Shown piece by piece: positions 33,776 to 39,746 of a stretch of 39,746 bases of DNA. Below the pieces are notes generated by a model that did no database searches, was not told the DNA's origin, and worked only from the letters and a program-made list of their open reading frames with translations. The DNA lies in contig JADFXB010000023.1 in assembly GCA_015233935.1 (NCBI GenBank), positions 1 through 39,746 of the forward strand. The letters are read 5' to 3'. Source of the stretch: Magnetococcales bacterium. GTDB lineage: Bacteria; Pseudomonadota; Magnetococcia; Magnetococcales; JADFXB01. The translations under genes were made by a program, and so were the position numbers. Every line of letters starts with the position of its first letter. The first letter of the stretch is position 1.

Positions 33776-34822
33776 TTACGACCAAAGCCTGCCACCGTCC
33801 ACATGCAGGACTTCGCCAGTGACATAATCCGCTTCTACCAGATAACGTACCGCCTTGGTAATGGCTTGGGGATCGGCCTGCTGGCCTAAGGGGGTGCGTT
33901 GCACCATCTGGTTGAACTCGGTCTCATCCTGGGAGGAGGGCAGGATGGCTCCTGGGGCGATGGCATTGATGCGCAAGCGGGGGGCCAGTTCCCTTGCCAT
34001 GGCCCGGGTGGCCATGATCAATCCTGCTTTGCTGGCACTGTAAGCGGCATGCCCCCGCAAGGGGCGTTCTCCCCAAATATCGGCCATGTTGATGATCAAA
34101 CCACCGGGTGCCATCTGGCGTTGGGCCAGGGTGGTCAACCACAAGGGGGCCAGCAGGTTGACACGTAGTAGGTGCTCCATGGCCTCATAGCTGCCATCTT
34201 GCAGATGGGTGGGGGAAAAGACCGCTGCATTATTGACCAACAGGGTGATATCACCCAAAGTGGAGCGCACCTCCTGTAACAGATTTTCCATCTCCTGGGG
34301 ATGGCGCAACTGGACGGTGAAGGGGGCGGCTTTTATCCCCTTTGCCTGCAACTGTTCCACCAATTCCACTGCTTCCGGCAGTGAATTGTGGTAGACCACC
34401 GCCACATCATAGCCCAGGCTGGCCAGTTCCTGACAAATCAAGGCACCCAAACGTTTGGCCCCACCGGTCACCACGGCAGTTCCCCGTTTGCGGCTGGCGG
34501 GTGGTCTGGTTTCTGGTTGGGTCTCCAAGGTTGCTTTGGGGGGAGGGGTTGGCTCCTCCTCCCGATAGAGCCAGCGAAACTCTTGTTTGCGAAACAGGGG
34601 GGTCAGGGGTGAAGGGGGATTGGGCCGCCCCTGTCGACGTTCGGTCCAACAGTAGACATACCACATGGGCAACAGAAAGACCGCAAAGGGGGAGGCCACC
34701 AAAATTAAAAAATAGGCCTTGATGGTGGTTAGTAAGCGTCCGGTGAACCCTTTCTCCTTGCGAGTAAAGAGCTTTTCTTCCAGGTTTTCATCCTGATTTC
34801 GGTAGATCAACCAGCGTAACAT
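33776..34822 (-). CDS. Membrane-anchored SDR, pteridine reductase (FolM/PTR1)-like
   Basis: The 348-residue protein has an N-terminal extension with one membrane helix (about 34-58) and a Pro-rich linker, then a short-chain dehydrogenase (113-348). The cofactor loop is TGGAKRLG (119-126) and the NNAA motif is at 197-200. The catalytic Ser position is D248, 13 residues before Y261 (YSASK, K265). This is the Asp-Tyr-Lys triad of pteridine reductases, and GGAKRLG also fits FolM/PTR1. Reduction of dihydromonapterin or biopterin is therefore the best guess. Such enzymes are normally soluble, so the membrane anchor is odd. Its ATG overlaps the xerD stop by 1 bp. Confidence 0.82.
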   Translation of the reverse strand: MLRWLIYRNQDENLEEKLFTRKEKGFTGRLLTTIKAYFLILVASPFAVFLLPMWYVYCWTERRQGRPNPPSPLTPLFRKQEFRWLYREEEPTPPPKATLETQPETRPPASRKRGTAVVTGGAKRLGALICQELASLGYDVAVVYHNSLPEAVELVEQLQAKGIKAAPFTVQLRHPQEMENLLQEVRSTLGDITLLVNNAAVFSPTHLQDGSYEAMEHLLRVNLLAPLWLTTLAQRQMAPGGLIINMADIWGERPLRGHAAYSASKAGLIMATRAMARELAPRLRINAIAPGAILPSSQDETEFNQMVQRTPLGQQADPQAITKAVRYLVEADYVTGEVLHVDGGRLWS

Positions 34823-35733
34823 TATGATGCCTTGTGGGGAAGTTCAGCCCGTGGATGGTAGCGGCCATGTATCTGTTTGAGCCGTTCCCGTGCCACATGG
34901 GTATAAATTTCGGTGGTGGAAATATCCACATGGCCCAGCATGGTTTGCAAAGAACGCAAGTCCGCACCATGGGCCAGCAGGTGGGTGGCAAAGGAGTGGC
35001 GCAGCACATGGGGGGAGAGGGGCTTCTGAATACCCGCACCACGGGCATAGCGAGTTATAATGTACCAGAAATTTTGCCGGGTCATGGCTTCACCCCGGAT
35101 GCTGAGAAAAAAACTGTCACTGATTCCGCCACCTGACAAGAAGGGTCTGGCCTGACTCTGGTAGAGTTCAGCCAGTTCCAACGCCTGTTCGCCTACCGGG
35201 ACCACCCGTTCCTTGTCCCCTTTGCCGAAGATGCGGACAAAGCCAAATTCTTTGTCTAACCCATGGCTGGGTAAGTTGACCAATTCGGAGACCCGTAAGC
35301 CGGCTGCATAGAGCATTTCCAGCATGGCGGCATCCCGCAAGCCCAGAGGTGTGGAGCGGTTGGGGGCTGCCAGCAGGGCTTCCACCTCCTGTTCACTCAA
35401 ATATTTTGGCAGACTGCGACGGGGTTTGGGAGCGGAAATCAAGGTGGTGGGATCGTCGGTGCGTTGTCCGCTGGCGGCCAAATATTGAAAAAATCGCCGC
35501 AAGGAGGAGCGTTTGCGGGCAACACTGGCCACACTCAACTGACCGGCATGCAGGTGGGCCAGATAATCCAGCAATCCTTGTCGGTTGACGGTGGCAAAGC
35601 TTTCCCCATAATTTTGTAAAAAAGTTTGCAATCCTTCCAGATCATAGCGATAAGAAAGCAGGGTATTGGCAGAGATGCCCCGTTCAATGAGCAAATGATC
35701 CAGAAAGCCGGTGATGACCAGGGTGGGATTCAT
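34822..35733 (-). CDS. xerD: Tyrosine recombinase XerD
   Basis: XerD works with XerC at dif to resolve chromosome dimers. The 303-residue protein has the SAM-like core-binding domain (1-105) and the catalytic domain with R147 (AAGLRVSELV), K171 (GKGDKER), H242 and R245 (SPHVLRHSFATHLL), H268 (MLGHVDIST) and nucleophile Y277 (EIYTHV). Length and motifs are those of chromosomal XerD rather than a phage integrase, and no attachment sites or mobile genes surround it. It overlaps the methyltransferase by 4 bp upstream and the reductase by 1 bp downstream. Confidence 0.92.
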   Translation of the reverse strand: MNPTLVITGFLDHLLIERGISANTLLSYRYDLEGLQTFLQNYGESFATVNRQGLLDYLAHLHAGQLSVASVARKRSSLRRFFQYLAASGQRTDDPTTLISAPKPRRSLPKYLSEQEVEALLAAPNRSTPLGLRDAAMLEMLYAAGLRVSELVNLPSHGLDKEFGFVRIFGKGDKERVVPVGEQALELAELYQSQARPFLSGGGISDSFFLSIRGEAMTRQNFWYIITRYARGAGIQKPLSPHVLRHSFATHLLAHGADLRSLQTMLGHVDISTTEIYTHVARERLKQIHGRYHPRAELPHKAS

Positions 35734-36500
35734 GGGGCTTTGCCCATTTTTTTCAGGGATTGGTTGGTCAACGGGCGTTTTTCTGCCAACGGTATGGGAA
35801 CTCCCTGGGCCTGAAAACCGTGCCAGCTTCGGATGGGGGAGGTGGTGGCATAGACCACCTTTTCCGCTTCGCAGAGGATCACCCCACCCATAAAGGAAAA
35901 CCAGCGTCTGCCGGTCTTCTCCCAGGCGTGGGCAGCTTGCAACCAGCGTTGGCCACGAAAGGGTGGGGCAAAGAGGGCGTGGGTGTGGCGCAAGGGGACG
36001 AAGAGGGCACCCTGTAAGAGATCATCCAGTTGCATGCGGGAGTAGGGGCGTCCCCAGCCAAAGGGGGTGGTATCGTGGCGTGCCCACAGACCGCTGCGAT
36101 TGGGGGTGACCACCAGCAGACGACCGGCTGGTTTCATGACTCGCCAGATTTCCCGCAGGGCCACGGGCGGATCATGCACCCCTTCCAGAAAATGGGCCAA
36201 AAATATTCGGTCAAAATGTTCATCCGGGTAGGGCAGGGCATCGGGACGTACCAGGGCGATACGGTTGTCCTGATTGACCGGCCAGGGGGAGACCCCCATT
36301 TCTGCGGGAGAGGCCCCGAACAGGTCGCCACAGCAGGCGGAGGCCAGTTCCATATAGGGTTGGGTGTAGCCTATACCCAGGGTGCAACGGCAGGGGCTGT
36401 CTTCCAGCCAGGGTTGCAAGGCCTCCATCACCATGCGTGCCACTTCCATGCCTTGCGGGGTGGCGTACCAACTGCGTAATCTGACGGCGGCAAAATTCAC
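35730..36500 (-). CDS. SAM-dependent methyltransferase (class I, type 11)
   Basis: The 256-residue cytoplasmic protein is a class I methyltransferase, somewhat divergent. The SAM-binding first motif is the weak LGIGYTQPYMELA (41-53), followed by VRPDALPYPDEHFDRIFLAHFLEGV, which is the typical Methyltransf_11 motif II-III region, and then IWRVMKPAGRLLVVTPNRSGLWAR. Its partner gene gloB is divergent, 51 bp away. The gloB/methyltransferase (YafS-like) neighbourhood is familiar from enterobacteria. The substrate is unknown. It shares a 4-bp overlap (ATGA) with xerD, so the three minus-strand genes likely form an operon. Confidence 0.88.
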   Translation of the reverse strand: MNFAAVRLRSWYATPQGMEVARMVMEALQPWLEDSPCRCTLGIGYTQPYMELASACCGDLFGASPAEMGVSPWPVNQDNRIALVRPDALPYPDEHFDRIFLAHFLEGVHDPPVALREIWRVMKPAGRLLVVTPNRSGLWARHDTTPFGWGRPYSRMQLDDLLQGALFVPLRHTHALFAPPFRGQRWLQAAHAWEKTGRRWFSFMGGVILCEAEKVVYATTSPIRSWHGFQAQGVPIPLAEKRPLTNQSLKKMGKAP

Positions 36501-36551
36501 CCCATCTCTCCCATGATGACAAAATCTTTAGCAAGCAACGGGATAACGACC

Positions 36552-37316
36552 ATGAACCCTACATTGCAGGTTAGCCAAATAACCATCCGCCAGGATAATC
36601 ATGTGTGGTTTTTCCCTACCGCTCCTGGCCAACTGGCGGTGGTGGACCCTGGGGAGTCGCAACCGGTTTTGGCCTTTCTGGGCCATCAGGGTTGGCAGTT
36701 GTCCCATATTCTGCTTACCCACCACCATCAGGATCATCAGGGTGGGGTGGTGGAATTATTACGGCATTATCCGGCAAAGGTGGTTGGGGCTGGTGCTGAT
36801 CAACATCGCCTGCCCCCGCTTCACATTCCGGTACAGGAAGGGAGTCTGTTAACCTTGGGCGAAGTCACTGTCCAGGTGATGGAAACCCCTGGCCATACCA
36901 TCGGCCATGTGGTGTACCGGGTGGAGGATGCCCTGTTTACCGGGGATACTCTCTTCCACGCTGGATGTGGTCGCTTGTTTGAGGGCACGGCCCAACAAAT
37001 GTGGATCTCCCTGCAAAAAATAGCTTCCTTGTCGGGCACGTTGCGACTTTTCCCTGGTCACGAATACAGTCTGGTCAACTTGCTGGCGGTACAACAGTTG
37101 AACTGGTGCACGGAAGAGGTGGCAAGGCGCATCCAGGAAGTCGGTCAATTGCGCTCCCAAGACCGTATATCGTCGCCTATCATGCTGGATTATGAAAGAA
37201 AAATCAATCCATTCCTCAACTGCCACACCCCGGAAGTGGCCAGATTGTTTCATCTGGCAGGACAAGATGGGGCAACGGTCCTGGCAGCTTTGCGTCAATG
37301 GCGGAATAGCTGTTGA
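36552..37316 (+). CDS. gloB: Hydroxyacylglutathione hydrolase (glyoxalase II)
   Basis: GloB hydrolyses S-lactoylglutathione, the second step of methylglyoxal detoxification. The 254-residue protein is a metallo-beta-lactamase-fold enzyme with the binuclear metal motif THHHQDHQGG (56-65), the later metal histidine in ETPGHTIGH, GDTLFHAGCGRLFEG and the FPGHEY segment. The C-terminal substrate-binding part contains YERKINPFLN (the family's RxxNPF). The ATG at 36552 is chosen over 36513 because the protein then starts like other GloB and has GGGATAA upstream. It is divergent from the methyltransferase gene. Confidence 0.93.
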   Translation: MNPTLQVSQITIRQDNHVWFFPTAPGQLAVVDPGESQPVLAFLGHQGWQLSHILLTHHHQDHQGGVVELLRHYPAKVVGAGADQHRLPPLHIPVQEGSLLTLGEVTVQVMETPGHTIGHVVYRVEDALFTGDTLFHAGCGRLFEGTAQQMWISLQKIASLSGTLRLFPGHEYSLVNLLAVQQLNWCTEEVARRIQEVGQLRSQDRISSPIMLDYERKINPFLNCHTPEVARLFHLAGQDGATVLAALRQWRNSC

Positions 37317-37343
37317 AATCTATGTTCCATCCAAACCATTGAA

Positions 37344-37427
37344 AAATACTTCTTATTGCCTTAAATTGCTGAATGTTTTGGGAGAAGTATTTGACCTTAA
37401 TTTAAACTGAACATACTTCTCTTTTTT
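37344..37427 (+). promoter_or_regulatory. Two mutually exclusive hairpins, one a terminator, before terC (possible attenuator)
   Basis: AGAAGTATTT (37383-37392) can pair perfectly with the upstream AAATACTTCT (37344-37353). Its overlapping version GAGAAGTAT (37382-37390) can instead pair with ATACTTCTC (37413-37421), which is followed by TTTTTT (37422-37427). The second hairpin is a standard terminator and the first would block it. At the least it terminates gloB; the arrangement also fits conditional read-through into terC. Confidence 0.6.
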
Positions 37428-37467
37428 ATTATGTCTCATCTTGGCGATAACGGGGGAAAAGTCCACC

Positions 37468-38484
37468 ATGGAAGAAAAACATCTCGGTTTTCCTGTCGAA
37501 ATCATATTGATATTGGCGGGAGTTATTCTCTTTTATATGGTCACGGATATCCTGGCCCACCGCAAGAATAAATCCATGAGCCTGGGGGATGCCACCTTTT
37601 GGTTTATCTTTTGGGTTATTGCCGCCATGGTTTTTGCTGGTTATCTGTGGGTTGCCTACGATCCAGCCTGGGCCAAGTTGTTTGTGGTGGGGTTTGTGTT
37701 GGAACAATCCCTCTCCTTTGACAATGTCATGGTCTTCATGGTGATCTTCACCTCCTTCAACATCAAGGATGCTTTGCTGCGACGGGTGTTGTTTTACGGT
37801 ATTCTGGGGGCGATTATTTTTCGTTTAATCTTTGCCTCCATTGGTACCGCCCTGTTTGCGGCTTCTCCCTGGGTGGGCATGTTGTTTGCGGCCATTGTGG
37901 CCTGGACCGCCTGGAAAATGATCACGGCAGGGGAGGGAGACGATGAGCTGCACGACTATTCTCACCATTGGTCGGTGCGTTTTACCGAAAAATTTATCCC
38001 GGTGTATCCTCGCTTGCATGGCATGGATATGATTTTGACAGGCAAGGAGGTGGAAGAATACCGTAAGGAAGATGCCACCCTGCAAGTGCGCAGCGGATCA
38101 GCCCGTTATGCCACCCCAGCCTTTCTCTGCGCCATGGTTATTCAGGCCACCGATGTGATGTTTGCCTTTGACTCAGTCCCGGCGGTGATTGCGGTGACCA
38201 AGGAGCCGGTTTTGGTGTGGAGTGCCATGATCTTTGGGGTCATGGGTTTGCGGGCCATGTTTTTCATCCTCTCCAGCTTGATGAAATTTTTGGTGCACCT
38301 GGACAAGGCGATTATTGGTCTGTTGTTCTATATCGCTGCAAAATTGGCCATTGAAGCAGGCAACAACATTTTCAACTGGCCTGGTTTGCACATCACCCCT
38401 GGTCAGAGCATGTTGTTTGTTTTCTCTATCCTGACCCTTGGGGTGTTGGCCTCGTTTGTTTTTCCCAAGAAAGAGGAGGCGTAA
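37468..38484 (+). CDS. TerC family integral membrane protein (probable metal exporter)
   Basis: TerC/Alx proteins are inner-membrane proteins, several of which export Mn2+ or help metalate exported proteins. The 338-residue product has about eight hydrophobic helices and both signature acidic motifs: VLEQSLSFDNVMVFMVIF (near 80-97) and FAFDSVPAVIAVT. The conserved EQSLSFDN Asp is the presumed metal ligand. A hydrophilic loop with HDYSHHWSVRFTEKF lies mid-protein. The ATG at 37468 is preceded by GGGGGA; the TTG-led extension from 37441 is not supported. The leader holds the paired hairpins at 37344-37427. No yybP-ykoY riboswitch was recognised. Confidence 0.92.
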   Translation: MEEKHLGFPVEIILILAGVILFYMVTDILAHRKNKSMSLGDATFWFIFWVIAAMVFAGYLWVAYDPAWAKLFVVGFVLEQSLSFDNVMVFMVIFTSFNIKDALLRRVLFYGILGAIIFRLIFASIGTALFAASPWVGMLFAAIVAWTAWKMITAGEGDDELHDYSHHWSVRFTEKFIPVYPRLHGMDMILTGKEVEEYRKEDATLQVRSGSARYATPAFLCAMVIQATDVMFAFDSVPAVIAVTKEPVLVWSAMIFGVMGLRAMFFILSSLMKFLVHLDKAIIGLLFYIAAKLAIEAGNNIFNWPGLHITPGQSMLFVFSILTLGVLASFVFPKKEEA

Positions 38485-38498
38485 GGAAGGGATATTTG

Positions 38499-38526
38499 GG
38501 TGGGGGAGGGTGCTCCCCCACCTGTT
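38499..38526 (+). terminator. Terminator hairpin between terC and the CMD-Rieske gene
   Basis: GGTGGGGGAG (38499-38508) pairs with CTCCCCCACC (38513-38522) around a 4-nt loop and is followed by TGTTTT. It lies 14 bp after the terC stop in the convergent gap. The short T-tract makes it moderate. Confidence 0.65.
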
Positions 38527-38533
38527 TTACAGA

Positions 38534-39169
38534 CTATTGCAGCCAGATTTTTCCATCTTTGACCACGGTTTTGACCACTTCCAACCCTGATTTACCGTCG
38601 GGTTGCAGGCACTTTCCGCTTGCCAGATCAAATCGCCAATTGTGAATTTTGCATTCCACCTGATCGCCATGGTCGATTCCTTTGCAAAGGCTGGCCTTGG
38701 CGTGGGGGCATTGGCTTTTGTAGACCTTCACCTCTTTTTCATTGAGACGATAGATAACCACTTTGCCAGCGGGGTGTTCGGCACAGGTCAATTTGTGCAG
38801 GGGAATGGTATCCAGAGAGGCGATGGGTTGGGCATGGGGTGGGGAGGGAGCTGGAGCAGTTTCGGGTACGGCAGGGACCAGGTCCATCTCCTGGAGGATG
38901 GTGAGGGCGTCCAACACTTTGGGCAGACCGGCAGCGGGAAAGGCCATCAAGACGGCATCCAGGATTTCTTCCCGGCTGGCTCCTGCTTTCAAGGCTTTGG
39001 GCGCGTACTGACGCAAGCCCCGCTCGGTCCCGGTCACCACTTTGGTGACGATCTGGATTAAATGGCGGGTTTTATCATCCAGGGCTTTAGTGCTGTGTTT
39101 GTAGAATTCCAACAGATGGGTAGCCGCTTCGGGACGCACGGCAGCCAGATAGTTGAGGGCTTTGGACAT
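38534..39169 (-). CDS. Carboxymuconolactone decarboxylase (AhpD-like) domain fused to a Rieske [2Fe-2S] domain
   Basis: The 211-residue protein joins a CMD domain (1-95), a Pro-rich linker (98-115) and a Rieske ferredoxin domain (118-211). Rieske ligands are C154-P-H156 and C173-K-I-H176 with IHNWRFDLASG, the pattern of NirD-like and ferredoxin-type Rieske proteins. The CMD part has the family's ALKAGASREEILDAVLMAF, but the CxxC that does thiol chemistry in AhpD is absent: residues 44-54 read VVTGTERGLRQ. The domain may be structural or use other chemistry. GGAG lies 5 nt before the ATG. A perfect FNR-type box is 23 bp upstream of the start codon. Confidence 0.88.
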   Translation of the reverse strand: MSKALNYLAAVRPEAATHLLEFYKHSTKALDDKTRHLIQIVTKVVTGTERGLRQYAPKALKAGASREEILDAVLMAFPAAGLPKVLDALTILQEMDLVPAVPETAPAPSPPHAQPIASLDTIPLHKLTCAEHPAGKVVIYRLNEKEVKVYKSQCPHAKASLCKGIDHGDQVECKIHNWRFDLASGKCLQPDGKSGLEVVKTVVKDGKIWLQ

Positions 39170-39191
39170 GGGAACTCCATTGGCTTACAGG

Positions 39192-39211
39192 TTGATCCAT
39201 ATCAAATTGTG
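39192..39211 (-). promoter_or_regulatory. Perfect FNR/CRP-type box at the CMD-Rieske promoter
   Basis: TTGATATGGATCAA (minus strand, 39205-39192) matches the FNR consensus TTGAT-N4-ATCAA exactly. A possible promoter, TTGGCG (39234-39229) with CACAAT (39211-39206) after 17 bp, would put the box across the start site, a repressing position. A class II activator position would instead place the start inside the gene. Confidence 0.5.
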
Positions 39212-39246
39212 ACATGAACCATAGCTTGCGCCAATGGATTTTTTGC

Positions 39247-39284
39247 AAAAAAGCCGGAACGGTTTGGGCCATTCCGGCTTTTTT
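39247..39284 (-). terminator. Rho-independent terminator of the Gly/Ala-rich gene
   Basis: AAAAAAGCCGGAA (39247-39259) and TTCCGGCTTTTTT (39272-39284) form a perfect stem with a 12-nt loop, beginning 3 bp after the TAG at 39288-39290. On the minus strand it ends in six T. It marks the end of that gene and supports its reading frame. Confidence 0.85.
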
Positions 39285-39287
39285 ATG

Positions 39288-39746
39288 CTATTGAGCGGTA
39301 GCGGTAGCGGTACTTGTGCTCGTACTCGTACTTGTGCTTGTACTTGTACCAGAATTTTGTTGTCCACCACCCACAGCACCAACGGCAACCCCTGCCACGG
39401 CGGCGAGACCTGCACCAGCGGCCACAGCACCCATGCCGACGGCACCTGCGGCTGCACCTGCGGCCCCGGCTGCACCAGCAGCTCCAGCGGCTCCGGCTGC
39501 GCCAGCAGCACCGGCGGATGCCCCGGCGGCTCCGGCAGCACCAGCAGCTCCGGCTGCGCCAGCGGCACCAGCACCGACACCACCAATACCAGCACCGGCG
39601 GCACCACCGGCACCGACGCCAGCACCAGCACCAGCGGCACCTGCACCTGCACCTGCTCCAGCACCTGCACCTGCTCCAGCACCTGCGCCTGCTCCAGCAC
39701 CTGCTCCAGCACCACCGGCACCTGCGCCAGCACCACCGGCACCTGC
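39288..39746 (-). CDS. C-terminus of a Gly/Ala-repeat protein with a Ser/Thr tail (partial)
   Basis: The minus-strand frame ending in TAG (39288-39290) is open to the window edge, 152 residues. It begins with near-perfect Gly-Ala repeats (AGAGGAGAGAGG, then GAAGAAGAAG), passes through a hydrophobic Gly/Ala/Val stretch (GMGAVAAGAGLAAVAGVAVGA) that could span a membrane, and ends GGGQQNSG followed by alternating Thr-Ser and ATATAQ. There is no start in the window. The alternative frame (Val/Leu/Gln-rich, 39185-39742) runs through the terminator and is rejected. Similar Gly/Ala then Ser/Thr regions occur in large surface or FecR-domain proteins, but the function is unknown. Confidence 0.72.
   Translation of the reverse strand, partial: AGAGGAGAGAGGAGAGAGAGAGAGAGAGAGAGAGAGAAGAGAGVGAGGAAGAGIGGVGAGAAGAAGAAGAAGAAGASAGAAGAAGAAGAAGAAGAAGAAAGAVGMGAVAAGAGLAAVAGVAVGAVGGGQQNSGTSTSTSTSTSTSTATATAQ
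39617..39746. repeat. Imperfect short tandem repeats encoding Gly-Ala
   Basis: The plus strand carries irregular arrays of units such as CACCTG, CTCCAG and CACCACCGG (for example CACCTGCTCCAG repeated). They keep a 3-base periodicity, so copy-number changes leave the Gly/Ala frame intact. This is coding low complexity, not a CRISPR array. Confidence 0.75.

Noticed and set aside
34822-35733. Integrase marking a mobile element
   Set aside because: Length and motifs fit chromosomal XerD, genes overlap on both sides, and no tRNA, direct repeats or phage genes are near.
37317-37467. yybP-ykoY manganese riboswitch before terC
   Set aside because: The conserved loop sequences of that class were not found; only the paired hairpins are supported.
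39185-39742. 185-residue Val/Leu/Gln-rich reading frame on the minus strand
   Set aside because: It reads through the strong terminator at 39247-39284, has no family resemblance, and is an out-of-frame copy of the Gly/Ala-rich frame that stops right before that terminator.
39300-39746. CRISPR-like or satellite repeat array
   Set aside because: Units are short, irregular and of 3-base periodicity with no spacers; they are explained by Gly/Ala coding.

Overview
The window is a dense, mostly housekeeping stretch of a Gram-negative bacterial chromosome, almost certainly a proteobacterium. The evidence is an AsmA-family protein, a FadL-type outer-membrane porin with a signal peptide, a sigma-32 (RpoH) factor, a periplasmic YfiR-like protein and the gloB/methyltransferase pair. 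Several gene styles (helical-bimodular chemoreceptor, many c-di-GMP and two-component proteins, a FeoB with a FeoA-fused DtxR regulator) would fit a Magnetococcales-like alphaproteobacterium. That assignment is an impression, because no rRNA or magnetosome gene is present to test it. I saw no tRNA, rRNA, CRISPR array, insertion sequence or prophage.

Layout. 1-7067 (minus strand) is a run of a GGDEF diguanylate cyclase, thyX, argJ, a YrfG-like HAD nucleotidase, an orphan gcvH, an AsmA protein and the first codons of one more gene. 7253-10704 (plus) holds a Phd/VapC-type toxin-antitoxin pair behind a perfect palindrome, then feoB and a DtxR-FeoA fusion regulator. 10711-10917 looks like a broken gene. 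11064-20430 (plus) carries a FadL-like porin, alr, radA, cvpA, purF, a large HBM-type chemoreceptor and a small unknown partner. 20517-22785 (minus) has a DUF1640 coiled-coil protein, a DedA protein and rpoH, with clear terminators. 23101-25859 (plus) is a yfiR-like/hybrid histidine kinase pair, which meets a permuted ATP-grasp and an HD-GYP gene on the other strand. 28288-33163 (minus) is a six-gene unit: coaBC, dut, an Rrf2 regulator, an E1-like (ThiF/MoeB) enzyme, cysK, and a second E1-like protein fused to TusA. 33343-39746 holds queF, a membrane-anchored pteridine reductase-like gene with xerD and a methyltransferase, gloB, terC behind a possible attenuator, a CMD-Rieske fusion with a perfect FNR-type box, and the C-terminus of a Gly/Ala-repeat protein.

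The most interesting system is the sulfur-trafficking block at 28288-31422. One E1-like protein has a complete adenylation site but lacks the N-terminal arginine-finger helix. The other keeps that helix (R11, R14) but has lost the adenylation residues and carries a TusA sulfur-carrier domain. The two are complementary, as in eukaryotic heterodimeric E1 enzymes, and they flank cysteine synthase behind a cysteine-free Rrf2 (CymR-like) regulator. Other points worth checking are the mutually exclusive hairpins before terC, the cysteine-less CMD domain fused to a Rieske domain behind an FNR box, the threefold HBM motif in the chemoreceptor, and the Gly/Ala-rich gene whose true frame is easy to miss.
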